Assembly: GCA_021234155.1 (NCBI GenBank)
Contig: JAJEKV010000003.1
Span: forward strand, 32,657,166-32,721,165
DNA: 64,000 bases
Source: Isoetes taiwanensis
Lineage: Eukaryota; Streptophyta; Lycopodiopsida; Isoetales; Isoetaceae
Reading direction: 5' to 3'
The notes beneath the pieces are model-generated. The model worked only from the letters and a program-made list of their open reading frames with translations, was not told the DNA's origin and did no database searches. A program made the position numbers and the translations under genes. Every line of letters starts with the position of its first letter. Position 1 is the first letter of the stretch. Below are positions 23,070 to 34,754 of this stretch, piece after piece.

Positions 23070-25437
23070 CTGCCTCCCCCTAAAAGTTTTTAGCACGAAA
23101 ACATGTACAGACTTTTATAAGACAAGTCTGACAATTACAACATGATGCCAAAAATTAGGGGTAAAAATGATGGTAATGGTTGGGTTGTGTCGCCGTAAAA
23201 GATCTTCATAAAGGCATGGATAACGAAGAGGATCCGAAGGAATGTCGATGCAGAACATGGATCATAGGAACTTTGGGCCAAAAAAACATGAAGACTATCC
23301 CCTTATATTATGGAGAAGTCCATTGTAACAAAAAATAGCCCAAATTTTCACTTAAAAACAAGTAGAGGGGGCTTGAAAAATGTAAACACCATAAAAGCAG
23401 GCCCCGTTATCAGCCACAAAGGAGTATAAGGATAGCGTGGATGTGCCGTGCAAAAATGGTAAACGTGGGCACAAAAAGGATGAGCGTGGCCACAAAAAGT
23501 GGAGCGTGGCCATAGTTGCGTAACCCGTGACCCATGATAGAAAAAGGGGCGTGAAGCACAGAAGGCGTGGCCATGGGCGGACGTGCACTTTAAGAGCGTC
23601 AACGTGGGCCGAGCGTGGGGTTGACCACGGCGTGACCCGTGATCAGCCAACTTTTTAGCGTGGGCCGTGAGCGTGGAAAACCAACGTTTTAGCGTGGGCC
23701 ATGAGCGTGGCGTGGGCCTTGAGCCATGGAAAGAAACGTGAGCGTGGACAAAAAAACTCGCGTGACCCGTTATCAACTGGAATATTTGGTAAAAGCAGGC
23801 GTGGGGCCAAAGAAGCATAAACTTACGAGAGCACGGATGGCGGCTCAATGCCGCGGATGGCCTTCAATCCGGATCACGGAGAGAACTTGCAAACCGTGGC
23901 CTCTTGTTTACGGTTTGATAAAGAAGCGGTGGTGAAGAAAGTGTAGATCCAGAATAGGTTATGGCGGCGTGATTTCGGCAGTCTAAACTGAGGAAAAGAT
24001 GCTTGGGTGCTTGCAAATCGGCTTCAAGGTGGCTTTGAAGACTAAATATGAAGATTTGGGCCAGAATCTGCTCAGACTGCGGCAAAAATGTGCTCTTTCT
24101 GTGATAACCTTCCTTGTATTTGCAGATGCTTCCGGACAGCAGATAATACTGGAAATGGCGTGGCTGTTGAGGCTTAGCAAAGGATGGGGGTGGGCCAAAA
24201 AGGGCTGGCCCTCTTGAAGCGATATAACAGAATGTAGCCGATAAAATGTTTCTGTTTTAGCATGACTAGATAAAGCCGGAATGCTACACAGATAAAGATA
24301 TGTACTGGTTTTGCAGAGAATGCTGTTGCTTCTATTTCCAAAGGATATGATAGCGAATGGGCTGAAGATGTGCCTTAAAATGCGCATGCTAAAGATAGAT
24401 TTGCAGAAAGGGGATCCTGATATGGTGCCGAAATGGAAGCGTTGAGGAATAGGAACTGGCCGGATATGCGGTAGCTGAGCCATTTGTGTACAGGAATCGG
24501 TGCCATAAACGCCTCAAAAAGATTGTAGGAAAGAAATCTTTGAGCCTGGTCTGATGTGAATATGTGCTTGTTTTGCAGATGATACCAGCCAGAGAGCCTG
24601 GAGTAATCCGAGTGAAGGCTTCCAGAATTTGTATAGAGATGCTTGCTTGAATAGTGCTCTGCAGCTGTGATATACGTGAGGCAGATGGATGGGGGCTAGC
24701 AGGGATGCTGGCCCTCTTAAAAAATTGAACAAGGGAGACAAATTTGAGCCCGAATACTTGAAGAAAGCCTTTTGCATCACAGCTGCTGTTGTAAAAAAAC
24801 AGAGCTTTGTCCACCATGAGTAACAGAACTCGGCCAAAACTAATTTTGCCACTGGAATGGAGAATATACCGATGAAGAACACATAACTTATCTGTCCAAG
24901 AGATGCAGGTTGGGAAAGAACTCTGAGAAAACAGAGCTCAAACACACCCAAAAATGTTGCAAAAAGTCAAGAAGAGCCGTTGGGCCTCTTCCTTTCTTGC
25001 TGATATGCAGAAAAACATGAAGAATAAGAGTGCTTTTTGCTGTGCCGAAACAGAGGGCACAATTTTGCCATAATAGAAGAGAATAAAACGAATCAATAGG
25101 TTTTTCTGATAAGCTTTTTGCAAAAAGAGGAGTGCTGTCACCACTCCAGAAATCTTGAAACTGCAAACTGTACTTGCTGCACTTGGAAAACAGAGTCTTG
25201 AGAACAGATTTACGAAATTAAATTTGATCAGCTGGCAGAATCATCAGCTATTTGGAAAAACAAAAGCCTCCAAGCGGATACACAAATCGACTTGGTTGGG
25301 CAAACTAAGGATACCTAACAGGGGAAGAATAGTATACAAGAAGTCGTCAAAATGAGGAAGAATGGGAGCAGCAAGACAACAGCAAACAGCAAGGATGAAG
25401 AAAGTGATCACGAGCGAACCCGGCATAACGGCGCCAG
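23070..25437 (-). repeat. Nested element internal domain 2 (non-coding)
   Basis: It repeats domain 1 with scattered small differences, concentrated at CAG, CTG and CCG trinucleotides. No retroviral motif in any frame. Confidence 0.88.
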
Positions 25438-25791
25438 TGTTAGTTTGAGTTCTTGGCGTGCACCTTGCAGCAGCAGTCTATGACTGCCGGATGCTACAAG
25501 GCTGCCATGCTCATGATCACAAAACAAGAACAAGACAAACAAATATGAACAAAGAATGAGGGAAACGTAGCCAAGTGAGGCTCTCCAAATTTGAGATAAA
25601 CCTGAGTACATCTGAAGAGGCTCCGGTCTAATATAGTGTAGACCGCAAATCTGAGCCGTACACTAACTAAATCTAATCCCTACACTTATGTTAACCTAAT
25701 CATGCCAAGTGTCAGTCTGCCACCACTGACACCTAACATGTGCATGCACCTAACATGTGCATGCACAATGTTAACCACTAGGTGGTTAACA
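25438..25791 (-). repeat. Nested element LTR 3
   Basis: 354 bp, nearly identical to LTR 1. Confidence 0.93.
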
Positions 25792-28169
25792 TCGCCTCCC
25801 CTAAAAGTTTTTAAGCGAAAACATGTGAGACTTTTATAAGACAAGTCCGACAATTACAACATGATGCCAAAAATTAGGGGTAAAAATGATGGTAATGGTT
25901 GGGTTGTGTCGCCGTAAAAGATCTTCATAAAGGCATGGATAACGAAGAGGATCCGAAGGAATGTCGATGCAGAACATGGATCATAGGAACTTTGGGCCAA
26001 AAAAACATGAAGACTATCCCCTTATATTATGGAGAAGTCCATTGTAACAAAAAATAGCCCAAATTTTCACTTAAAAACAAGTAGAGGGGGCTTGAAAAAT
26101 GTAAACACCATAAAAGCAGGCCCCGTTATCAGCCACAAAGGAGTATAAGGATAGCGTGGATGTGCTTGGGCAAAAATAGTAAGCGTGGGCACAAAAGGAT
26201 GAGCGTGGCCACAAAAAGTGGGAGCGTGGCCATAGTTGCGTAACCGTGACCCATGATAGAAAAAAGGGGCGTGAAGCACAAAGAAGGCGTGGCCATGGGC
26301 GGATGTGCACTTTAAGAGCGCCAACGTGGGCGAAGGGGGTTGACCACGGCGTGACCCGTGATCAGCCAACTTTTTAGCGTGGTCGTGAGCGTGGAAAACC
26401 AACGTTTTAAGCGTGGGCCATGAGCGTGGCGTGGGCCTTGAGCCATGGAAAGAAACGCGTGGCGTGGACAAAACTTCGCGTGACCCGTTATCAACACGGA
26501 ATATTTGGTAAAAGCAGAGCGTGGGGCAAAAAAGAAGCATAAACTTACAGAGACCACGGATGGCCGGCTCAATATCGCACGGATGGCCTTCAATCCGGAT
26601 CTGGAGAGAACTTGCAAACCGGCGGCCTGCTGTTTCTGGTTTGATAAAGAAGCGGTGGTGAAGAAAGTGTAGATCCGTAATAGGTTATGGCGGCGTAATT
26701 TCGCAGTCAAAATCTAAACCGAGGAAAAGATGCTTGGGTGCTTGCAAATCGGCTTCAAGGTGGCTTTGAAGACTAAATATGAAGATTTGGGCCGAATCCG
26801 CTTTCGGGCAAGCGGTAAAAAATGTGCTCTTTCTATGATAACCTTCCTTGTATTTGCAGATGCTTCCGGACAGCAGATAATACTCGAAATGGCGTGGCTG
26901 TTGAGGCTTAGCAAAGGATGGGGGTGGGCCAAAAAGGGCTGGCCCTCTTGAAGCGATATAACAGAATGTAGCCGATAAAATGTTTACATTTTAGCATGAC
27001 TAGATAAAGCGGAATGCTACGGATAAAAGATATGTACTGGTTTTGCAGAGAATGCTGTTGCTTCTATTTCCAAAGGATATGATAGCGAATGGGCTGAAGA
27101 TGTGCCTTAAAATGCGCATGCTAAAGATAGATTTGCAGAAAGGGGATCCTGATATGGTGCCGAAATGGAAGCGTTGAGGAATAGGAACTGGCCGGATATA
27201 CGGTAGCTGAGCCATTTGTGTACAGGAATCGGTGCCATAAACGCCTCAAAAAGATTGTAGGAAAGAAATCTTTGAGCCTGGTCTGATGTGAATATGTGCT
27301 TGTTTTGCAGATGATACCAGCCAGAGAGCCTGGAGTAATCCGAGTGAAGGCTTCCAGAATTTGTATAGAGATGCTTGCTTGAATAGTGCTCTGCAGCTGT
27401 GATATACGTGAGGCAGATGGATGGGGGCTAGCAGGGATGCTGGCCCTCTTAAAAAATTGAACAAGGGAGACAAATTTGAGCCCGAATACTTGAAGAAAGC
27501 CTTTTGCATCACAGCTGCTGTTGTAAAAAAACAGAGCTTTGTCCATCATGAGTAACAGAACTCGGCCAAAACTAATTTTGCCACTGGAATGGAGAATATA
27601 CCGATGAAGAACACATAACTTATCTGTCCAAGAGATGCAGGTTGGGAAAGAACTCTGAGAAAACAGAGCTCAAACACACCCAAAAATGTTGCAAAAAGTC
27701 AAGAAGAGCCGTTGGGCCTCTTCCTTTCTTGCTGATATGCAGAAAAACATGAAGAATAAGAGTGCTTTTTGCTGTGCCGAAACAGAGGGCACAATTTTGC
27801 CATAATAGAAGAGAATAAAACGAATCAATAGGTTTTTCTGATAAGCTTTTTGCAAAAAGAGGAGTGCTGTCACCACTCCAGAAATCTTGAAACTGCAAAC
27901 TGTACTTGCTGCACTTGGAAAACAGAGTCTTGAGAACAGATTTATTTAAATTAAATTTGATCGGTGGCGTAATCATCAGCTATTTGAAAAACAAAAGCCT
28001 CCAAGCGGATACACAAATCGACTTGGTTGGGCAAACTAAGGATACCTAACAGGGAAGAATAGTATACAAGAAGTCGTCAAAACGAGGAAGAATGGGAGCA
28101 AAGAAGACAACAAAGAAACGGCAAGGATGAAGAAAGTGATCATGAGCGAACCCGCATAACGGCGCCAAG
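25792..28169 (-). repeat. Nested element internal domain 3 (non-coding)
   Basis: It repeats domains 1 and 2 and is the most altered by small indels. For example, the opening CTGCCTCC of the other copies reads TCGCCTCC, and TACAGACT reads TGAGACT. Its PBS side reads CGCATAACGGCGCCAAG. Confidence 0.88.
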
Positions 28170-28525
28170 TGTTAGTTTGAGTTCTTGGCGTGCACCTTGC
28201 AAAGCGGCGAGCCTATGATCACGGATGCTACAAGGCTGCCATGCTCATGATCACAAAACAAGAACAAGACAGACAAATATGAACAAAGAATGAGGGAAAC
28301 GTAGCCAAGTGAGGCTCTCCAAATTTGAGATAAACCTGAGTACATCTGAAGAGGCTCCGGTCTAATATAGTGTAGACCGCAAATCTGAGCCGTACACTAA
28401 CTAAATCTAATCCCTACACTTATGTTAACCTAATCATGCCAAGTGTCAGTCTGCCACCACTGACACCTAACATGTGCATGCACCTAACATGTGCATGCAC
28501 AATGTTAACCACTAGGTGGTTAACA
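28170..28525 (-). repeat. Nested element LTR 4
   Basis: 356 bp. It ends GGTGGTTAACA before the right AACCC duplication. A CTTGCAAAGCGGCGAGCC patch replaces CTTGCAGCAGCAG of the other LTRs. Confidence 0.93.
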
Positions 28526-30206
28526 AACCCAACAGATACGCCAGCCAAAAACTCAATTCTGCTGAGCGCAACTACTCTGCCACCGAGCGTGAAGCCTTGG
28601 GTCTAATTTTCTGTGTCCAACGCTTCCGTCACTATCTTTTGGGCAGTCAGATCAAATTCTTTGTTGACCACCAGGCACTTCTTTATTTGATCAACAAATC
28701 CACGCCCACGGGCCGCATTGCTCGTTGGGTCCTCCTTCTGCAAGAATTTGCACCTTTTGAAATTGTTTACAAGGCAGGCAAATCTCATGTTGTCCCAGAT
28801 TATCTTTCACGATCCACACGGATGATCCCTCCACCGGAGTCTCGGGGCGCCTTTCCCCGACGCTCAACTCTTTCTGGTCACGGCAACACCACATTGGTTC
28901 CACGACTTTCAGCAGTATCTCCTCACAGGTGCTCTTCCACCAGCGGATGCCACGCTCTCTCCCGCCAAACAACAATCCCGTCGACACCAGTTTCTCCGCG
29001 AGGTCCGTGACTACACCATGGTTGCAGGCCATCTTTACAAAAAGGGTAAGGATACCGTCCTTCGACGCTGTGTTCTCCCTCATGAGGTCCCAGATATTGC
29101 CCGAGAAGCCCATGAAAGGCTCGGTGGTGGTCATTTTCATGGTGACACCACGGCACGCAAAATCCTTCTTGCTGGTTATTTTTGGCCCACGCTCTTCAAA
29201 GACGCTCACGCCCACGCCCGCACGTGTGATGCTTGCCAGCGTGTGGAACGCTCTTCCCTTGACGCCGGTCGCCACGCCACTTCCCTTCAGCAAATGGGGG
29301 ATGGATTTTGTGGGACCCATCGATCCTCCCCGGCACACCCGTGCCCGCTACATTTCTGGTTCTCACCGACCACGCTTACCAAATGGGCGGAAGCTTGCGC
29401 ACTTCGGACAAAAGCTGCGGCAAGCACAGCCAAGGTCATCTATCAACAAATCATCACGCGATTTGGCTGCCCCACGGAGCTGGTCAGTGATCGTGGTGTC
29501 CATTTTATCAATCATACCATCAAGGAGCTAACGGATTATCTTCTGATTCATCATCACAAGAGCACACCTTACTATCCTCAAGGGAATGATTTGGCAGAAA
29601 GCACCAACAAAACTCTGGTCACAATTCTCAAGAAAATTTGTGACGCTTTCAAGACCGACCGGCAAACCAAGCTTCCCTACCGTTCTTTGGGCTTACAATA
29701 CTTGTTTCAAAATAGCTACAGGTCACACTCCTTTCAAATTGGTTTATGGTCAAGAAGCTCTCATGCCGTTTGAATACATCCTTCCAACTCTCCGTTTTCA
29801 ACTGGCTACCGCCCATAATCCGCCTGCTGTACTCAAAGAACGGGTTTATCAATTGGAACAGTTGGATGAACTTAGGCGTGATGCTTACATTCGTGTTCTT
29901 CATGGACAACGGTTGCAGAAATCATTGCATGACAAAAGTAAGACAAAAACATTCGAAGAAGGCGATTTGGTTCTTCTTTATGATTCTCGTTACAAAAACT
30001 TTCCGGGCAAGTTAAAGTTTCGATGGCTTGGCCCTTATCAAATTGTTCAAGTGGTGCAACCCAGCGTTTTCAAGCTGGCTGAATTAGATGGAACTCCATT
30101 ACCTACACTGGTTAATGGCTTTCGCCTCAAACAATTTCATACACCAGAAAGTGACAAACATACCACAGATGCTGTTCCAGACACAAACACAACAGATAGT
30201 GACTAA
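28526..30206 (+). pseudogene. Ty3/gypsy RNase H and integrase (after the nested insertion)
   Basis: The frame resumes in RNase H with NRYASQKLNSAERNYSATER, RFRHYLLGSQIKFFVDHQAL and YKAGKSHVVPDYLSR. The integrase has an H2C2 finger (HERLGGGHFHG...CDACQ), then the D-D-E core: WGMDFVGPIDPP near 29295, ELVSDRGVHFINH near 29480, and NDLAESTNKTL near 29585. The C-terminal GPY/F-like part is intact at 29586-30206 (FPGKLKFRWLGPYQIVQV) and ends in an acidic tail with stop at 30204-30206. No chromodomain follows. Two or three frame changes occur around 28860-29020, 29280-29400 and 29650-29700. Confidence 0.9.
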
Positions 30207-31111
30207 ACCAGCGGCATATTTATATTATAGGTGGAATTTTTTTACAAAATGTGGGCACGCCCAAACTATTTCCGCATATGGGCACTGCCCTATATACAAA
30301 AAGCAGGCTCGAGCCCTATCTACTAAGTCTAAGAAACCCTCTACTCCGGGTTAGGAGCAGAGGTGATACGCAGGATGTGGTAGAGATTATGCTCGAGTCC
30401 CAGCCGAAGATGAGAATCACCTCCATCCCGTTGGTCCGGATCGGGATGCTCGGACATCCCAAGCACACCACCCGGGTCCATCGCCCGAGGCCCGCGGTTG
30501 GCAACGCCAGAGGTCCGGACAATCCATCTTGCGGGTAATCCACTCCAAAGCGGTTTGAAGGCATAGTGCGTTGATCATGCAAACCGGCCGGCCAGACATG
30601 CCGGCGCCATCAGATGTCTTCGCTTCACTCCCGGTTCGTCTTATATAGCCAACCGAGAAACTCCTTGTCGACGTGGACCAATCAGAAAATTTGCCAACGT
30701 GTTTGCAATGCAAGGCTGTTTCTAAAAAGAGAATCTTTTCTCCGCGCCGCATATCTAGCCATGGTACCGCCGACACCTTTGGTTTTAATGATATCCCCCG
30801 AGTTGCCGCATTAAATGACATTCCTTCTTTTCACAACCGTCGAACATTAATGTGCGTCCTTTCGCCAGCTGTCACATCCGATCATTCTCTCACGTCTCAT
30901 CTCTACCGTTCCTTGCTTCTCCCTTTACTGTTTGGGGACTTAGCACCTCCTTAGCATCTATCGCCATCTGGCATCATCAACGGTTGCCGGTTCGCCCTCA
31001 TCATGCCCCTTCGCCTACACTTGCGCGCCCTAAAAACTTTTCGTCTATCTGCGCCTTCGTCTTCTCCGCTCTCCGCCTTTGCATCAATGTTCTTCTTCGA
31101 AGCTCTTTGCC
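30207..31111 (+). other. Spacer between pol and the first 3' ORF
   Basis: About 900 bp without a convincing gene; frames are short and overlapping. A TTATATAG at 30641 and a pyrimidine-rich leader before the ATG at 31112 could suit a subgenomic promoter or a spliced leader, but nothing here proves either. Confidence 0.4.
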
Positions 31112-32618
31112 ATGGCTGCCCCCAAATTTCCTACACTTCAAGCTACTGCTCCAAGGGAACCGGCTCTTTACGAGTCAGTATCTTTCTTGACACCCACTTT
31201 TCGTGAGGCCCTTGTTGGCCCCAGTCGTGAAGTCGCGGAACGCCAGAAACTTTATGCATTCTCACAAATGGAACTCCCAGCTCCAAATCCAGACCAATTG
31301 AAGCAATGGCTACGCTACTATGGTCGATGGCACCACAATTTCGCTGACCCAGCACCTGATTTCTGAGGTATTCCATATTCCTTTGCAAACCCCTTGTTTA
31401 TCTTGGGCTGCCTTACAGGATCTCGATGTCACTGAATTTGATGCTCCTGCTTATCAAGCGAACATGCATCGCCTGACAAATATTGCCAAGTCCCATGACC
31501 CTTTTGTTAAGTTTCTGTGGCGAAAGTTCCTTGGGTATTCTATCAAGAACACCCATATCAATAAGCTTTTCTATAATTTGGTGATGACTGCTATCCGCTC
31601 CAACCATCACGTTGATTGGCCCCAGCTTTTGTTCTACCGCCTTCTTCAAGAAGTCGACCATATTAGGGCTACCCCCTCCTCCACTTCTGAAGTTTCCGTG
31701 GGTGGCCATTTTCAAGCCATCATCTGTCATTACTTTCCTCCATCACCTTCTACTTCTCATGATTCCACTCAGCAGTCCCTTCCTCAAAATCAACCAGTTG
31801 GCCCTTCACGCCCTTCTTCTTCTGGTCATGTCCAACACAACACCATACCTGTCACTGTCTCCTCCTCTACTGCAAACACGCCCTCCAGTTCTCATCATGT
31901 CTCACAAACATCACAAACCCAGCAACAGCAGGCTCCACCACCTCCGCACCCTCGCCAGCTTTTGTATCAATATCAGCAGGATGTTCAAGCTGCTGCTCTC
32001 AAGTTACAAGAAACCCAGGAAGCTCTCATGAATGGGGTTCAAACGGCCCTGGAGGCCTCAGACGCGGTTCACCGCGACCTTCAAGCTGCTACCACACAAG
32101 TTCATACTCTGGAAACCCAGCTTCAAGCAAAGCACGAGGTTTTTTTACAAGCCCGTGAGGATCTAAAAGCTGCCCACGATCAGAATAGTCTGCTTGTCGA
32201 TCAGCAAGCTCAATTGCAGACCACCATTCAGGAATTATTGGAGCAGGTCAAGGCACGAGAGACTCTTTTGGTTGACAAGGACAAAGACATTGCCAAGCTG
32301 GACCGCCGTGTATCTGAGCTCTCTCGGCATTACAACACTCAAGCCCAAGACCTTACGGGCGTGGCGGCTCAAATTGCTTCCTTGGGCTTCGGCTCTCACG
32401 CCGGACCTCTCGGCTCACCTCTCTCCAAGATCAAACTACGGAGGCTCGAAACGAAAATTATTGATGGCGGAGATTGCCAGCGCCGACTCCAAACTCGGGG
32501 CAATCCTCTTCACCGCATACGACTTCGAAGCGGGCGATCCGCGGCTTCGTTAGAAAAAGGAGAACATGATCACGTGACCTCGAACAACAACTCTGACAAG
32601 CTATTGGTCTGGCGATGA
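31112..32618 (+). pseudogene. Post-pol ORF A: conserved N-terminal domain plus long coiled coil
   Basis: ATG at 31112 gives MAAPKFPTLQATAPREPALY, with a frame change near 31320 into a 432-aa frame. The N-terminal part (TISLTQHLISEVFHIPL, FVKFLWRKFLGYSIKNTHIN, KLFYNLVMTAIRSN) resembles in style the 'putative plant transposon protein' domain found in retroelement-linked plant ORFs; this is a family guess. A Ser/Thr/Pro-rich linker follows (about 31740-31960). Then comes a long heptad-like Gln/Ala/Leu-rich coiled coil (about 31970-32330: ETQLQAKHEVFLQAREDLKA, QTTIQELLEQVKARETLL). No signal peptide or membrane segment was seen, so an envelope role is not supported. Confidence 0.65.
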
Positions 32619-34052
32619 GGCTCAGACCAAACTTGACGGCTATGTTACCATCGCTCTCAACCTGCCTGTTGACTTCCCTATTCCTTCCAGTTATTTGGAT
32701 TATGTGGCTGCCCGCCGCCACCTCTTTCTTCTGAAGTGGCATGCTACCGAGGTCCAGTTGATGTTTCCCCTCGCACCCGCAGATTTTCTTCGGATCCGCC
32801 CGACCTCTCTGTTGAAGACAAAGGTTTATTCGTGCCCTCTTAGTCTTTGATCTTATTCACTGTGCCGATCCGGATATGATCACTTTCAGAGTTGTTCAGC
32901 CAATGGCATACATTTTCCATGATTTCTATCTGGCTGATACACAGGACAAATTTCGGGATGGGCCACATCAGAACTTTCAGGATGATTCCACACCGGTAGT
33001 TGCTTTTGGATAACAACCCTATCTGTCTCGATCATGATCGACACACGCTCTTCATCAAGAGTACATGCCTCGAGCTTGCTCATCATTTACCTCTCGGCAA
33101 GTAAAACAACGCAATGATAAGGAAGTATCTTGGACATCCCAGGATCTTCCCTTTGTCCAAGTTTATATGCAAGACTTGGCGGGTACAATCAAGCAAGCGT
33201 GCTCTTCCGGATAGCAAGACAGTTCCCACTGGGTTGGGATAGCCCTCCTGTATCCCTCGACTCCACCTTGTTTGGGACCATTGGTGCAAAGCTCTTGATC
33301 CGCACCTTGTCAAGGAATTGGTAGCGGGCTCAAGATCCACACGCCCGGGCATGGCTCCCTCTCCATATGCTTCCCCTGGGTGTCCCTCCACGCCCTGTGT
33401 TCCTCACCCTCGATTGGCGTCTTCCCTTTTGGACAAAGGTCCTGGATGGCCACGCTGGGTCGACTCCGCCTCAGATCTCGACAGATCTCCGGTGGGATCC
33501 CCGATTTGTCAGACGCTCCAATTGGGAGGATAATGCCACCTTGGACACTACTGAGAATTGGATTTACATCGGTAATGAGCGTGGTTGGCAACGGCCTGCT
33601 GATGCTTTGCATGGTCTTGATACCTTCTTGCAGAATGCCGCCACCTCACCCGACCCTTCACCAATGCCCATCAAGCTGGTTTTACGTTTGCTCTCAAATG
33701 CATCCCTGCTCAGCTCTTTAAATCGGCAGCGTCCAATCTTTCATTGCAATCCGAATGCCAGCGTCAGTGCCTTCGGACTCCAGACCTGCCTACTCATGGA
33801 GTGCCAGTTTGTTTCTTCTGACGCCCATGCTGCCCTTGAAGACATGGTGCGCTCTCACTTCCTCATTGATGCCGATTTTGCACTTGGGCTAAACACTCGG
33901 CGCTCGCCGCTGCGCCGGGACCTCATTGCTTTCGATTACCATAATGGTGCCCGTCCTCATTCCCGAGAAGATCACTTTCAGACTGCTGGTTTCCCGCCCT
34001 CGGAAGCTCTTCCTCCTTTTCTTCACCCTGAGTGTCGTTTGGTGGGGGGGAG
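32590..34052 (+). pseudogene. Post-pol ORF B region (broken), runs to the polypurine tract
   Basis: Successive frames give protein-like sequence: YWSGDEAQTKLDGYVTIALN, AARRHLFLLKWHATEVQLMF, then HCADPDMITFRVVQPMAYIF, and a 252-aa frame from 33367 (RWDPRFVRRSNWEDNATLD, NWIYIGNERGWQRPADALHG, PIFHCNPNASVSAFGLQTCL). The last frame runs through the polypurine tract into the 3' LTR. I do not recognise the protein. It may be the continuation of ORF A or a separate gene. Stops near 33300 and 32850 and frame changes make it non-functional as read. Confidence 0.55.
34041..34052 (+). promoter_or_regulatory. Polypurine tract
   Basis: GGTGGGGGGGAG sits directly before the TG of the 3' LTR, the expected second-strand priming site. 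Confidence 0.85.
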
Positions 34053-34643
34053 TGTTAGTCCTGTGCCTCTTGGTACAGGACTATTCATGCATTCGACGGA
34101 CCAAGTCAAGGCCAAGAATCCATAACCGGTAGCTGGTCGCCGGTCGTCAAAGGCCCAATGAAGACCAAAAGCAAAGACCACGCTTGATCAAAGCACGGGT
34201 CACGCTACCAAGAAGCCGCTTAGACAAGTGGACGGTCCGTCACCGCCAGCGTCAACATCGAGATTCCGGGCTTTTCAAGAGGCACCGCCCAAGATTCCTG
34301 CAAATCGGGCCTCCTTCCGTGAGTCGGCACCGAGATCAGTCAGAGTGTCTATATTGGGCCAAAGGCCATTGTACTATATATATGAGTAGAGCTAGCACAT
34401 GAGTTTTAGATGAGTTTTGAGTCTTGTCTCACTTCAGTTTTCTCTCTTTTGCGAGAGCTCATGTATTGCCATCATTGATATCAAGGAAGCTTATCATTGT
34501 TGTCTCATTGTTTGTTGTTTCCTTTTCCCCTTCATTGTTTTCTTGCAAATCCCGCGTGACATAGTCCCCGGATTCTCCTGTTAGATCCACGGGTCCTCAC
34601 AGAGGGCTGTCTTGCAGGAGTTCCCGAACCCAGACCCCAAACA
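34053..34643 (+). repeat. 3' LTR of the large Ty3/gypsy element
   Basis: It starts TGTTAGTCCTGTGCC and ends CAGACCCCAAACA. Compared with the 5' LTR, the differences cluster in the first half at CAG/CTG/CCG sites (for example AAATCAGG against AAATCGGG, TTCCAGG against TTCCGTG). Confidence 0.95.
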
Positions 34644-34648
34644 TCTCA
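34644..34648. repeat. Target-site duplication TCTCA, right
   Basis: Matches 15006-15010. Confidence 0.93.
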
Positions 34649-34754
34649 TTGGGTGATTCCATGGGATTACGTCTCCAGAAGGCTACAATCACGCCATAGC
34701 ATGTTTCAACCTATCCGCAAAGTGTGCACAGGAGGGTCGAATGGAGTGGACTAA

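Larger units (their letters stand above)
19977..28525 (-). mobile_element. Tandem trimer of a non-autonomous LTR retrotransposon
   Basis: The structure is LTR-internal-LTR-internal-LTR-internal-LTR, with one AACCC duplication at the outer ends. Orientation is minus. Reading the minus strand, each LTR starts TGTTAACCACC and ends AAACTAACA; TGGCGCCGTT (PBS-like) follows almost directly, and TTTTAGGGGGAGGCAG (polypurine tract) precedes the next LTR. Internal domains are about 2.37-2.38 kb and carry no gag or pol motif in any frame, so the element must have relied on another element's proteins. One outer duplication with repeated inner units fits a single insertion followed by unequal LTR-LTR exchange. 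Confidence 0.93.
15011..34643 (+). mobile_element. Large Ty3/gypsy LTR retrotransposon (non-chromodomain), with nested insert
   Basis: TG...CA LTRs of 588 and 591 bp lie at both ends, with TCTCA duplications outside them. The order LTR, PBS-like site, gag with three CCHC knuckles, protease, RT, RNase H, integrase, two extra ORF regions, polypurine tract, LTR is that of Ty3/gypsy. There is no chromodomain after the integrase. The layout, with long 3' ORFs, recalls the Tat/Athila side of plant gypsy elements, which is an inference. The element is 19,633 bp, of which 8,549 bp plus a 5-bp duplication is a nested insertion; the element itself is about 11.1 kb. Confidence 0.93.

Noticed and set aside
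30641-30685. TATA/CCAAT pair as a promoter for the post-pol ORF
   Set aside because: The CCAAT lies downstream of the TATA-like site, the wrong order for a plus-strand promoter, and the start is 430 bp further on.
31112-34052. Post-pol ORFs as an envelope gene
   Set aside because: No signal peptide, transmembrane segment or cleavage site was seen; a coiled coil alone is not enough.
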